Part shown: positions 50,073 to 59,235 of the stretch, one piece after another | Numbering within the stretch: the stretch's first letter is position 1 | How the letters are laid out: the number at the start of each line of letters is the position of its first letter | Source of the DNA: Terripilifer sp031921685 | GTDB taxonomy: Bacteria > Pseudomonadota > Alphaproteobacteria > Rhizobiales > Beijerinckiaceae | NCBI RefSeq assembly: GCF_031921685.1 | Contig: NZ_JAPDHU010000001.1 | Location: forward strand, 558,001 to 622,000 | Direction of reading: 5' to 3' | DNA: 64,000 nucleotides | Position numbers and translations under genes: made by a program | Notes under the pieces: generated by a model | What the model saw: the letters and a program-made list of their open reading frames with translations, nothing else | Told to the model about the DNA's origin: nothing | Database searches by the model: none

Positions 50073-51500
50073 TCACCGCCCGTCGGGGATGCCGGTGCCG
50101 AACCATTTGCCCTTCACCTGGTCGTAGTGCACGCCCGGATCATAGGAGCTGACGCGCAGGCCGAGCGAGCGGGCCGAGAGCTGGCCGACGGCCGACAACA
50201 GAGCGTAGGAATTGACGACGCGGTCGCGCTGCGCCGAGATCAGATTGACGCGCGATTGCAGCAGCGCCTGCTGCTGGTTCAACACTTCGATCGTCGTGCG
50301 CTGGCCGACCTTGGCTTCTTCCCGCACGCCGTTCAAGGCGATCTCGGCGGCGCGCACCGCCGCCTGGGTCGATTGGATGACACGGGCCGAAGCATCCCAT
50401 TGGCCCCAAGCCGAAACCACCTGGGCGCGCACCTGATCGCGTTGCAGATCGGCCTGGAGGCGCGCCTGGGCGAGCAATTCCTTCGACTGGCGGATCGAAG
50501 AATAGGTGAGGCCACCGTCGTAGAACGGCACGGTTAACGTGCCGGCGACGGATGCGGTCGTCGCATGCATGCCGACAAGGCCCTGCTGCTCAAAGGAGCG
50601 GCTGACATTGGCGCTGGCATCGACCGAAGGCATCAGCGCGCCTTCGTTGATCTTCACCGACAGGGCCGTGATATCGACATTGTGCAGGGCCGCCTGAATC
50701 AGCGGGTGCTCGGCCTGCGCACGATTGATGGCATCAGTGAGCGAGCGCGGCACCAGGCGATCGAGCGGGCGCGCCGGATCGAGGCTTTTCGCTTCGACGC
50801 CGATATATTGCCGATAGGCAGCGAGCGAAGCCGCCAGGGTGGCTTGTGCGACGATGGCGCTGGCGCGCCCCTGTTCGAGCGCGGCTTGGGCCTGCGCAAC
50901 GTCGGTGCGCGTCAATTCGCCGATGCGGAAGCGGCCTTCCGTCAGCCGCAATTGTTCGGCCAGCACTTCGACATTGTTGTTGTTGAGATTGAGCGTCGCC
51001 GTATCGCGCAGCACGTTCATGTAAGCGGCGGCGGCATTGGCGAGCAGCAATTGTTCGCTCTGGCGCAATTGTTCGCGCGAGCCCAGAACCTGGGAATCGG
51101 CCTGCCGCACGCCATTGATGGTGCGATTGCCGTTCCAGATGTTCTGCGAAACGGTGACGCCGAACATGCCCGGCGTCGTATGTGTCTGGATCACGGCGCC
51201 GGTGCCGGTGCTCGTCGCATTGGTGCCGAGATATTGCACGCCGGCCTGCGCCTGCCCGGTGATAGTAGGGCGATAGCCCGCCGTCGCCTTCGGCACGTTT
51301 TCATCGACGGCGCGGGTCGCGGCGCGTTGCTGGTTCAGGTCCGGATTGTTGCCATAGGCGCGCGTTAGGGCGCTGGAAATGGTTTCCGCTTGAGCCGGCG
51401 CCACGCCGGCGCAGGCCAGGATCGCCACCCCGACAAGCAGCGCTTTGCGGCGAACGGCGCGAACGGATGCGGGGCCGGATTGCGAGAGCCTGACTTGCAT
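50073..51500 (-). CDS. TolC family outer-membrane efflux protein
   Basis: A 475-residue outer-membrane channel of type I secretion or efflux. The signal peptide runs to about residue 38 (ACAGVAPAQAE). Two internally repeated OEP halves are visible: LTRAYGNNPDLNQQRAATRAVDE in the first and INRAQAEHPLIQAALHNVDI in the second. LTRTDVAQAQAALEQGRA and VGQRTTIEVLNQQQALLQSRV are the paired coiled-coil repeats. No inner-membrane pump or adaptor gene is next to it, so it likely serves several systems. Confidence 0.93.
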   Translation of the reverse strand: MQVRLSQSGPASVRAVRRKALLVGVAILACAGVAPAQAETISSALTRAYGNNPDLNQQRAATRAVDENVPKATAGYRPTITGQAQAGVQYLGTNATSTGTGAVIQTHTTPGMFGVTVSQNIWNGNRTINGVRQADSQVLGSREQLRQSEQLLLANAAAAYMNVLRDTATLNLNNNNVEVLAEQLRLTEGRFRIGELTRTDVAQAQAALEQGRASAIVAQATLAASLAAYRQYIGVEAKSLDPARPLDRLVPRSLTDAINRAQAEHPLIQAALHNVDITALSVKINEGALMPSVDASANVSRSFEQQGLVGMHATTASVAGTLTVPFYDGGLTYSSIRQSKELLAQARLQADLQRDQVRAQVVSAWGQWDASARVIQSTQAAVRAAEIALNGVREEAKVGQRTTIEVLNQQQALLQSRVNLISAQRDRVVNSYALLSAVGQLSARSLGLRVSSYDPGVHYDQVKGKWFGTGIPDGR

Positions 51501-51637
51501 ATGATCGTGTCCAGAACCATCCCCGCCAACTGACGACCACGTTAGCAGGTGTCACCCTGGATGAGTAGCCCAATAGCATGAGCTGAGCAGGCCGCAGCCA
51601 GTCCCGAAACACATCGGTGATAGCTGCGGCCAGATGG

Positions 51638-53860
51638 TTACCAGCGATATTTCAGCCCGGCATAAATCGCCCGGCCGGTGCCTGGCTCAAACAAAGGCGA
51701 AGCCGCCGTCGCCTTGTCGATGATGCTGGCGCTGGCGATATATTTGACGTTGCCGAGATTGCGCGCCTCGACATAGGCCGACCAGTTGCCGCCGTTGTCA
51801 TAGCCCGCCTTCAAGCCGATCAGCCCATAGGCCTGGGTCTTCAGCGTATTGGCGCTGTCGACGAAATAGGCCTGCGGCACCCATTCGACATTCGGGCCGA
51901 CGTAGAGCCCGCTCGGATGTTTGTAGAGCAGTTCGGCGCGCAAATAGTGGCGCGGCGCGCCCGGCAGTTGATTGTTGCCGTAGAGCGGATCGTTGCGGAA
52001 GCGGAAATCGTTGAACGTGTAGGCGAGGTTGAGCCAGAGCCGGTCGGGTGTGTCCGACAGGGTCAGGATGTTCTTCAGCAAGGTCGCGCCGAGCGCCGCC
52101 TCGATGCCCTGATGATACGTGCCATTGGCATTGGTGACGTTGCAATTGCCGAAGGCGCTGTAGAGACACAGCAGCTCGTTGCGGATGTCGGCGCGATAGG
52201 CGGCGAGATCCCAGGTGAAATCGGGCGTACGGCCGCGCGTGCCGATCTCATAGGTGGTGGCGCGCTGCGGCCGGATGCTCGTCCAGGGAATGACGGGCGC
52301 CGGGAAGCTGGAGCTTTCGCCGAAACTCGGCACTTCGGCGCTGCGCGAGACATTGGCGAAGACCTGCCAGGCCGGCGTCACGTTCCACAACAGGCCGGCC
52401 TTCGGGCTCCACAAATTGAAATTAGTGGAGCCCGACTGATTGCCGTCGCTGAGGAAACGATCCTGCCGGCTGCGCGTGGCGCGGACGAATTGCGTGCCGG
52501 CGACGATCGCCACCGTCGGCAGAACGTAAAAACTGTTCTCCGCATAGAGCGTGGTGTTTTGCGCCCGATCGAGCGACGACGACAGCAGCGCACCCTTATT
52601 GCCGGAGAGATTGGCGAATTGCTGATTGTCGATCGCGCCATTGTGCAGATTGACGCCGGCGACGAAGCGATTGCGGAAGCCGCCGATCACCCGATCGTCG
52701 GTGGCACGCACGAAGCCGCCGTAATCATTGTAGCGATAGTCGAGATATTGAAAGATCGGATGCATCAAATGGCGATTGACATAGAAGGCGCCGAATTCGA
52801 CCACCGTCTTGTCGAAGCGTAAGGTCGTCTTATTGGCGAGTCGTAGGGTGTCGATATTGCGCTGCTGATCGCCGGTGATGTTGTTCAGCGCCGCCGTTTC
52901 GGGAATGGTCAGGGCCGCCGCGCGCGTCACCGAACCTGGAATGCGCTGGCGCACCGTATTGGCGTTGAAATAGAAGCGCGTCTCGACATCGTCCGAGAAG
53001 CGGTAGCCGATATTGCCGCTGCCGCGAAACGACGAGCCCTGGCTGTGATCGCGGAAGCCGTCAGCGCCTTGGGCGGAGCCAGTGAAATAGCCGTCCCAAT
53101 TGCCTTGCGTGCCGCCGAGATTGAACTGGAGCCGGCGGAAACCGAAACTGCCGCCGTCGATGCTGATGCCATTCGGCCTCTCGTCGCGGCCGGTGGCGGT
53201 GACGAAATTGATGGCGCCGCCCAGCGAATTGGCGCCGTAACGCAGCGCATTGGCGCCCTTGAACACTTCGACATGGCGATAGGCCGTGGGATCGATCTCC
53301 TGGAAATCGCCATAGCCATCCGATGTGTTGATGGGAATGCCGTCCATATAAAGCTGCACGCCGCGCAGGTGGAAATTGCGCGACAGGCTGGAGCCGCGGA
53401 TCGACAGACGCGTGTCGTCGCCCCATTTCGGCTGGGCGAAGACGCCAGGCACATAGTCGAGGACATCCTTGATCGTGTTGGAGGGCGTCGAGCTGCGATA
53501 GCTTTCGGCGGGAATGACGACGACGCTGCCGGGCGCTTGCGCCGCCTCGCGCTGCGCCTGGGCGGTGCCGGGCGCGGTGAGCGAACGGGCTTCGTCGGAC
53601 GGGCCGATGGTCGGACGCCCCGGTGCAACAGGCGTAGCCACGACAGGCGCCGCGCGCTGGCGCTGACCGCGTGCCACGCGTGGCGCGCGTTGCGGCGTGG
53701 CAGGGCGCGCGGTGCGCTGCACGGGCCGGGCGCGATGCGGCGCATCGACAGTGACGGAAGGCAGGGATTCAGGGCTCGATTGAGCGAAGGCCGCGAACGG
53801 CATGAGAATGGCGGCGGACGCGAGCCAAAGGCTGCGTGACCGCTGTGAAACGGGCAACAT
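51638..53860 (-). CDS. TonB-dependent outer-membrane receptor
   Basis: A 740-residue receptor. Signal peptide residues 1-26 (FAAFAQ). An unusual Pro/Arg/Ala-rich stretch at about 35-110 precedes the plug. The plug (about 110-235) has TIKDVLDYVPGVFAQP, LSIRGSSLSRNFHLRGVQLYMDGIP and VFKGANALRYGANSLGGAINFVT. The beta-barrel ends GRAIYAGLKYRW with the usual terminal aromatic. Resemblance is to FecA-like receptors. The gene lies 48 bp downstream of a small Cys-rich membrane protein gene on the same strand; such pairs occur with metal (copper or haem) uptake receptors. Confidence 0.92.
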   Translation of the reverse strand: MLPVSQRSRSLWLASAAILMPFAAFAQSSPESLPSVTVDAPHRARPVQRTARPATPQRAPRVARGQRQRAAPVVATPVAPGRPTIGPSDEARSLTAPGTAQAQREAAQAPGSVVVIPAESYRSSTPSNTIKDVLDYVPGVFAQPKWGDDTRLSIRGSSLSRNFHLRGVQLYMDGIPINTSDGYGDFQEIDPTAYRHVEVFKGANALRYGANSLGGAINFVTATGRDERPNGISIDGGSFGFRRLQFNLGGTQGNWDGYFTGSAQGADGFRDHSQGSSFRGSGNIGYRFSDDVETRFYFNANTVRQRIPGSVTRAAALTIPETAALNNITGDQQRNIDTLRLANKTTLRFDKTVVEFGAFYVNRHLMHPIFQYLDYRYNDYGGFVRATDDRVIGGFRNRFVAGVNLHNGAIDNQQFANLSGNKGALLSSSLDRAQNTTLYAENSFYVLPTVAIVAGTQFVRATRSRQDRFLSDGNQSGSTNFNLWSPKAGLLWNVTPAWQVFANVSRSAEVPSFGESSSFPAPVIPWTSIRPQRATTYEIGTRGRTPDFTWDLAAYRADIRNELLCLYSAFGNCNVTNANGTYHQGIEAALGATLLKNILTLSDTPDRLWLNLAYTFNDFRFRNDPLYGNNQLPGAPRHYLRAELLYKHPSGLYVGPNVEWVPQAYFVDSANTLKTQAYGLIGLKAGYDNGGNWSAYVEARNLGNVKYIASASIIDKATAASPLFEPGTGRAIYAGLKYRW

Positions 53861-53908
53861 GGAAAACTCCGAAGCTGAAGGAAGGACGAGCGCGATAAGC
53901 GCGCGGAT

Positions 53909-54277
53909 TCAGCTCAGAGCCGGCGGGCCACGCGGCTGTGCAGCGAGAACGAGTTGCGTCGCGGGATCGCCGAATGCGACGGGCAAGTCCATCGCATGGC
54001 CGATGCCAAGACGGGTGCTGAGCGCCGCAACCACCGGCGGCAGGCCGACGGCCATGCCGCGCGCGATACAGATCGGGCAATGAACCTCGCCCGTCTTGCC
54101 ATCGGGCGCATGCTGCCCGTCCGGCGAGGTGAGACAGAGGACATAGCTGTCGGCGAAGGCATCCTGGGCGCGCGGCGCCGACAGAACACCAAACAGAAAC
54201 AGATTGAGGACGAGCGCATAGGCACCGGCGGCGCTGGCCAGCGCTCCACACCATTTACCTATGGACTTCAGTCTCAC
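53909..54277 (-). CDS. DUF2946-like small membrane protein
   Basis: A 122-residue protein. One N-terminal hydrophobic segment (about 12-32) and a weaker C-terminal one are seen. The centre has CLTSPDGQHAPDGKTGEVHCPICIARG, whose Cys and His-Cys-Pro-x-Cys pattern is the DUF2946 hallmark and suits metal binding. GTG 54277 is chosen because GAAGGGG lies before it; a longer frame from 54334 has no ribosome site. It leads the operon with the TonB receptor. Confidence 0.75.
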   Translation of the reverse strand: MRLKSIGKWCGALASAAGAYALVLNLFLFGVLSAPRAQDAFADSYVLCLTSPDGQHAPDGKTGEVHCPICIARGMAVGLPPVVAALSTRLGIGHAMDLPVAFGDPATQLVLAAQPRGPPALS

Positions 54278-54477
54278 CGTCAGTACCCCTTCATCCCTCT
54301 TAGCACGCGCGATTTGGGATGTCGGCGCCAGCAAATTGCGGCATCATGACGCGAACAAGAGCAACAGGAGGGCTGACGATCCACTCATTCCCCGTTCATC
54401 CGCGTCCTGCCATGGGCCTGCCATGGAGCCGCCACGTGCCTGCGGCATAGGAGCCTGGTTTGATGAAAGGAATTTCG

Positions 54478-55233
54478 ATGAAGCTGAAACCGTTTTCCAT
54501 CGCCGCCCTCGCTTTCGCGAGCTGGGCGGCCATCGCCACAGGAGCCTCGGCGCAACAGATGACCTTGACCAAGGACAGCCTTCCGCAGATCACCACCACC
54601 GGCACCGCGCGCGCCACCGACAAGCCGGACCAGGCGACCATTTATCTCGGCATCCGCGTCGAGAAGCCGACGGCCAAGGAAGCCGCCGACGAAGCCTCGA
54701 AGGCGTCGAAGAGTTTTCTGAGCGATCTGCGCGGCCAGGGCGTCACCGATGCCGACATCAAGACGCAGCAGTCGCAGGTGGCGCCGATCTTCGATCAGGA
54801 GCGCGCGCCCAACGGCAATATGATCCGCAAGCAGCGCGGCTTCATGGCCATGCAGAGCTTTTCGGTACGCGTGCGCGACGTGGCAAAGGCTGGCGATGTG
54901 GCGCGGCGCGCCCTACAGAACGGCGCCAACATCTTCAACGGCGTCAATTTCGAACTGGCCAATCCGAAGGCGCGGCGCATCGCTCTGGGCGCTGAAGCGG
55001 CCAAGGTGGCGCGCACTGAGGCGGAAGCCTATGCGAACGCCATGGGCCTCAAGCTCGGCCGCATCATGATGATGCAGCCGGCGGACGGTGGACCGCATTA
55101 CGCCGCCGCCCCCGCCGCCATGCGCATGAAGGCCGATGCCGGCGGCGCCGAGGAAACACCAATCCCGCTTGAGCCGGGCGAAGTCGAAACGGAAGCGGCC
55201 ATGTCGGTGACATGGGAGCTGGTTGCGAACTGA
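54478..55233 (+). CDS. SIMPL domain (DUF541) secreted protein
   Basis: A 251-residue periplasmic protein. Signal peptide residues 1-25 (ATGASAQ). The SIMPL domain runs from ITTTGTARATDKPDQATIYLGIRVEKPTAKEA to the C-terminus, with the typical repeat VRVRDVAKAGDVARRALQNGAN. Homologues such as BP26/OMP28 of Brucella are channel-like oligomers; the role is not settled. ATG 54478 (AAAGGAATTTCG upstream) is preferred over ATG 54463. Followed by terminators. Confidence 0.88.
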   Translation: MKLKPFSIAALAFASWAAIATGASAQQMTLTKDSLPQITTTGTARATDKPDQATIYLGIRVEKPTAKEAADEASKASKSFLSDLRGQGVTDADIKTQQSQVAPIFDQERAPNGNMIRKQRGFMAMQSFSVRVRDVAKAGDVARRALQNGANIFNGVNFELANPKARRIALGAEAAKVARTEAEAYANAMGLKLGRIMMMQPADGGPHYAAAPAAMRMKADAGGAEETPIPLEPGEVETEAAMSVTWELVAN

Positions 55234-55248
55234 GTCTTGAAACAAAAA

Positions 55249-55276
55249 ACCCCACGTTTGGTGGCCGTGGGGTCTT
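55249..55276 (+). terminator. Terminator after the SIMPL gene
   Basis: ACCCCAC (55249-55255) pairs with GTGGGGT (55267-55273), loop about 11 nt, followed by CTTAA and preceded by AAAAAA, so it may work weakly in both directions. Confidence 0.6.
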
Positions 55277-55339
55277 AAGGCAGCGCCAGGAGGCACTTGA
55301 GGGCCCCGGGACGGTCAACCAAGCCGCGCCGTGAGACAC

Positions 55340-55378
55340 GGCCGGCAGCGCCATTAGTTAAGCGCGCTGCCGGCCTTT
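55340..55378 (+). terminator. Second hairpin, terminator-like
   Basis: GGCCGGCAGCGC (55340-55351) and GCGCTGCCGGCC (55364-55375) form a perfect 12-bp stem with a 12-nt AT-rich loop, followed by TTTCG. It lies 65 bp after the first terminator. Confidence 0.6.
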
Positions 55379-55483
55379 CGTCAATTGGTTAAGCTACGGG
55401 CCAAGCAAACCTTTCCACCCGGCCGGCCTATTGAGAGCCTGCCGGTTCCACGCTAGCCTTGCCTCGGCTGGGAGTGGAAATGA

Positions 55484-56278
55484 ATGAACAGATGTTTGGT
55501 TGGAAGCCTTGCGTTCGTCTTGAGCGCGGGATGGCTGCCTTCTAGCGCGCTTGCCCAAGGCGAAAGCGCCTTTTGCCGGACCCTAGAAGGCACGCAAATT
55601 GGCGACATGAAGATGTGCGCCTCGCGCGATGGGGCACCCAAGGGATTACAAGTTCAGATCGCCTTCGGTGATACGGGCGCCGGCAGGACCTTTGCCGAAG
55701 ATGCCGCCACCGAAAAAGGGCGCAAAAGCCTATGCGCCATGGTGCCCGAAGTTTTCAAACAGGATCTTGGTCTGCCATCCACCGGCATCCACTGGCTTCC
55801 CAAGACCAATCGCCTGATTTGCAATTTCGGCGATACGAATCAGCCCGGCTTCGAGCAGGTCGTGGCCCAATCCCCGCCTCCGGAACCACAAAAGAAATCG
55901 GAGCAGGCCATGCCCGATCTGACAGGCCCTGCGAAGAAACTCCTCGCGCGTGACCTCGCTGCGCAAACCAGCAAGTGGGACGGGCAGCGGATCGAGACGA
56001 CAATGTCCTGTTTCTATGCCGACAGGAACGACTATCGCTGCATCGGTGGCGGCACCAGGATCGATGTCAGTCGGGTGGCAAACGCTGAAGGACGGCAATG
56101 GGTCGAGGACCGCTGCGACACCCTGAGCAAGAGCACTTCTCGTGCCTGCAATTTCCGCATCGTCTTCGTCTATGGCCGCTACACCACACACAGGGTATCT
56201 GACAGGAGCGAAATCACACTCGTTCTTCCTGTCGGCGAAGTAGCGGAACTCTATCCAGTTTCGAGCGGACGGCGCTAG
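55484..56278 (+). CDS. Secreted hypothetical protein
   Basis: A 264-residue protein with a signal peptide (residues 1-25, SSALAQG). Several Cys residues (CRTLEG, KMCASRDG, LCAMVPE, ICNFGD, MSCFYADRNDYRCIGGG, RCDTLSKSTSRACNF) could form disulphides in the periplasm. A Pro/Lys linker lies at about 130-145. I do not recognise a family. A perfect terminator overlaps its stop codon. Confidence 0.75.
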   Translation: MNRCLVGSLAFVLSAGWLPSSALAQGESAFCRTLEGTQIGDMKMCASRDGAPKGLQVQIAFGDTGAGRTFAEDAATEKGRKSLCAMVPEVFKQDLGLPSTGIHWLPKTNRLICNFGDTNQPGFEQVVAQSPPPEPQKKSEQAMPDLTGPAKKLLARDLAAQTSKWDGQRIETTMSCFYADRNDYRCIGGGTRIDVSRVANAEGRQWVEDRCDTLSKSTSRACNFRIVFVYGRYTTHRVSDRSEITLVLPVGEVAELYPVSSGRR

Positions 56279-56293
56279 GAAGCGCCGTCCTTT
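56267..56293 (+). terminator. Terminator overlapping the stop codon
   Basis: GGACGGCGCT (56267-56276), loop AGGA, AGCGCCGTCC (56281-56290), then TTTG. The stop TAG (56276-56278) is inside the hairpin, so the last codons double as terminator stem. Confidence 0.7.
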
Positions 56294-56296
56294 GCC

Positions 56297-57079
56297 TCAC
56301 ATCTGCGTCGCCGCCGACTGGTGCCAGGGCACCAGGATGCGGCGCAGGACCGCGACGGCGCCGTAGAGCAAGAGACCGATGAGCGCCAGGATCAGGATCA
56401 CACCGAAGAGCTGATCGACCTGCAATTCCTGCAGGCGCACCACGGCGAGATAGCCGAGGCCCGCATTGCCGCCGATGAATTCGCCGACGATGGCGCCGAT
56501 GATGGCGAGCACGATGGCGACCTCGGCGCCGGTGAGAATCACCGGCAAGGCCGAGGGCAGTTCGAGCAGCAGGAAGGATTGCAGCGGCGTCGCGCGCATC
56601 GAGGCGAAGACCTCGCGGTCGCCCGCATCGGTCGATTTGATGGCGACGAGCGTGTTGGCGAAGATCGGGAAGAAGGCGAGGACGCCGGAAATGACGATCT
56701 TCGATTCCAGGCCGAAGCCGAACCACAGGATGAACAGCGGCGCCAGCGCCACTTTCGGGATGAGCTGCAAGGCGATGATGAACGGCTTGAAGGCCCATTC
56801 GACCGGCGGCAGTTTCGCCATCAGCGCGCCCAGCGTGACGCCGGCGATCAACGCTGAGAAGAAGCCGCCCAGGGTTTCCGTCAAGGTCACCTGAATGTGG
56901 CGCCACACGCTGGGATCCGCGATCTGGGTGAGGAAGGCGCGGCCGATCTTTTCCGGCGGCGGCAGGATGAAGGGCGAGATCGTCGCGCCATGCACGTAAT
57001 AGGACCAGGCGCCGAAGAACAGCGCTAGAGTGGCGAGCGGCAGGACGATGCGCAGGATGGTTTCGCTGTTGCGCTTCAT
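56297..57079 (-). CDS. ABC transporter permease (SsuC/TauC type)
   Basis: A 260-residue inner-membrane protein with about six helices. The cytoplasmic EAA loop is in ASMRATPLQSFLLLELPSALPVILTGAEVAIVLAIIGAIVGEF. Part of a three-gene ABC system with the next two genes; its start overlaps the ATPase stop by 4 bp. Confidence 0.93.
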   Translation of the reverse strand: MKRNSETILRIVLPLATLALFFGAWSYYVHGATISPFILPPPEKIGRAFLTQIADPSVWRHIQVTLTETLGGFFSALIAGVTLGALMAKLPPVEWAFKPFIIALQLIPKVALAPLFILWFGFGLESKIVISGVLAFFPIFANTLVAIKSTDAGDREVFASMRATPLQSFLLLELPSALPVILTGAEVAIVLAIIGAIVGEFIGGNAGLGYLAVVRLQELQVDQLFGVILILALIGLLLYGAVAVLRRILVPWHQSAATQM

Positions 57080-57861
57080 GCCGGATATCCCGCGATGTCA
57101 GAGCGGATGGCGCGCACCAATTGCTGGAATTCCGAGGTTTCCTGCATGGCGATGGTGCGCGGACGCGGCAGGTTGACCTCATGCACGGCGTGAACGTGGC
57201 TCGGGCGCGGCGACAGCACGACGACCTTGTCGCCGAGAAAAACCGCCTCAGAAATGGAATGGGTAATCAAGAGAACGGTAGCTCCGGTCGCCTTGCAGAT
57301 GCGTTGCAGTTCGAGGTTCATCTGATCGCGCGTCATGGCGTCGAGCGCGCCGAACGGTTCGTCCAAGAGAACCAGACGCGGATCGATGGCAAGCGCGCGG
57401 GCCAAGGACACGCGCTGGCGCATGCCACCGGACAATTGCCGCGGCTGCGCCTTCTCGAAGCCTTGCAGACCGACCAAGGCGCAAAGCTCCCGCGCGCGGG
57501 CGAGGCGTTTCTCTTTCGGCTCGCCGCGCAGGCGCAGCGGCAACGCAATATTGTCCTCGATGCTGAACCAGGGAAACAGCCGCGAATCCTGAAAGGCGAA
57601 AGCGAGCGAGCGCACCGCTTCCCCGCCGCGCGATTTCCATACCGAATGGCCGGCGATCGACACATCGCCTTGCGTCGGCCGCTCAAGTCCGCCGATCATG
57701 CGCAGCAAAGTGGTCTTGCCGCAGCCCGACGGCCCGAGCACGCTGATGAATTCGCCGGCCTTGGCGCTGATGTCGATGCGATCGATCGCCTTGACGCTGC
57801 CGGCGGCGCTCTCAAACGTCTTGCCGATATTATCGACAACTAATTCAGGCTGTGCGCTCAT
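57076..57861 (-). CDS. ABC transporter ATP-binding protein (SsuB/TauB type)
   Basis: A 261-residue ATPase. Walker A GPSGCGKTT, signature LSGGMRQRVSLARAL, Walker B VLLDEPFGALDAMTRDQ and the His of LITHSISEA are in order, as in nitrate/sulfonate/taurine importers. Adjacent to the binding-protein stop (no gap) and overlapping the permease start. Confidence 0.95.
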   Translation of the reverse strand: MSAQPELVVDNIGKTFESAAGSVKAIDRIDISAKAGEFISVLGPSGCGKTTLLRMIGGLERPTQGDVSIAGHSVWKSRGGEAVRSLAFAFQDSRLFPWFSIEDNIALPLRLRGEPKEKRLARARELCALVGLQGFEKAQPRQLSGGMRQRVSLARALAIDPRLVLLDEPFGALDAMTRDQMNLELQRICKATGATVLLITHSISEAVFLGDKVVVLSPRPSHVHAVHEVNLPRPRTIAMQETSEFQQLVRAIRSDIAGYPA

Positions 57862-58872
57862 TCAGCCAACCGCCTTGTCGCGTGCGGTGTTGTCGTAGAG
57901 CGCGGTCGGCGCAATGTTGCCCTTGAGCATGCCGGAGCCGTTCATGATCTTTTCCGCTTCGGCCCATTGTTCGGGCACGTTGCGCAGAATGTTCTGCGGC
58001 CCCTTGGCCGTCCAGGTCTCGGCGTTCTGCTTGAGATCGGAGATCGAGGTCTTGATGTCGTCGATGCCGGGCACTTCGAACGCCTTGCCGATACCGCGCA
58101 CGATCGGTTCGAGATCGGAAGCCTTGAGGATGGCGTCGATCGCCTTGTGTTCGGCGCGCAGGAAGCGGACGTAGAGATCCTGATTGGCGGCATAGGCCTG
58201 GGGCGCAGCCACATAAACCTGGCCGGGAATGCCGTCGTCGATCGGGAAGGTGACGACTTCGGGAATCGCCGCTTTGATCTTCACCAGCGAGGAAATGCTG
58301 GCCATGAAGCCGGCGATGCGCTTGGCCTGGATCAAACCATAGCTCGCCGCCACGTCCGGCACGCGCACGCGCTCGACCTTGCTGCCATCGACACCGCCGC
58401 CGCGCAGCAGCAAGTTGAGCGTGCCTTCCATCGAGCCGCCGAGGCTGGCGACGCCGATGGTCTTGCCCGCAAGGTCCTTGGCGTCCTTCAACGGCGCATC
58501 GGGTGCCGACACCATGTAGAAGGGCGAAATCTGCGCGATGGTGGCGATCGAAATCAAAGGCGCGCCGGCATCGACCCGGCTGGTGATGTAATTGGCGCCG
58601 CCGGTGCGGGCGATCTCGGCCTGGCCGGCGATGACCAATTGCGCCGCCGTCGTCGCGCCCTTGCCGTTGATGACCTCCACATCGAGGCCTTCCTGCTCGA
58701 AGAAGCCGGCGACCTTGGCGTGGAAGACCGAGGCATAGGACAGGGAGAAGTTGAACGGCGTCACGAAGCGCACCTTGCGCAGCGGCTGCGCCACGGCACG
58801 CCCGGCGCCCGCCAACAAGGCCAGCGAGGCACCGGCCGCGGTGAACTGGCGCCGATCGATCTTGTGCGTCAT
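57862..58872 (-). CDS. ABC transporter substrate-binding protein (NMT1/SsuA-like)
   Basis: A 336-residue periplasmic protein with a Tat-like signal DRRQFTAAGASLALLAGAGRAVAQ. The mature segment FVTPFNFSLSYASVFHAKVAGFFEQEGLDVEVINGKGATTAAQLVIAGQ matches the NMT1/SsuA family of sulfonate, nitrate and pyrimidine-precursor binding proteins. ATG 58872 was chosen because it puts the signal at the N-terminus. First gene of the operon. Ligand unknown. Confidence 0.92.
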   Translation of the reverse strand: MTHKIDRRQFTAAGASLALLAGAGRAVAQPLRKVRFVTPFNFSLSYASVFHAKVAGFFEQEGLDVEVINGKGATTAAQLVIAGQAEIARTGGANYITSRVDAGAPLISIATIAQISPFYMVSAPDAPLKDAKDLAGKTIGVASLGGSMEGTLNLLLRGGGVDGSKVERVRVPDVAASYGLIQAKRIAGFMASISSLVKIKAAIPEVVTFPIDDGIPGQVYVAAPQAYAANQDLYVRFLRAEHKAIDAILKASDLEPIVRGIGKAFEVPGIDDIKTSISDLKQNAETWTAKGPQNILRNVPEQWAEAEKIMNGSGMLKGNIAPTALYDNTARDKAVG

Positions 58873-59235
58873 GTTTTCTTTCCTTTCTTCAAAAGCCGGC
58901 GGGAACAGCATGAGGAGCAGCCTTGCGCGCAAGCGCAGATGCCCACAGCCGCAGCGCGTTTCACCAGCTAAACATCTCATTTCAGCCCAAAAACTGGCGC
59001 CGAACTTGCCATGTCCCACCGGCAGCGTCGAGGCTTCCTGTCGTCAGCAGAGCCATTTGCCGTGAGGCAAATTTTCGCAATGCAGCAACTTTGGCACCAC
59101 CTTCAGTGCGGACGATTGCCGGTGCGCCAATGAAGCCTTTGCCCTGAAACGGCTGCGATTACCTGTTTGGATTCACCCTGGAAACGTCGGCTGGGGCCGG
59201 CGCTGCGCGTGCGGGTATCTGAAAAGGATAAGGCT
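58873..59235. other. Divergent gene-free region
   Basis: A 363-bp gap between the ABC operon (-) and the BA14K-type gene (+). A small hairpin ATTTGCC-GTGA-GGCAAAT (59055-59072) is followed by TTT. Otherwise I see no frame, repeat or clear promoter motif; a GGAAAC near 59188 lacks a CGTT partner at the right distance. Confidence 0.6.

Noticed and set aside
59055..59075. Small hairpin ATTTGCC-GTGA-GGCAAAT as a terminator
   Set aside because: No gene ends before it on the plus strand and there is no T run on the minus strand.
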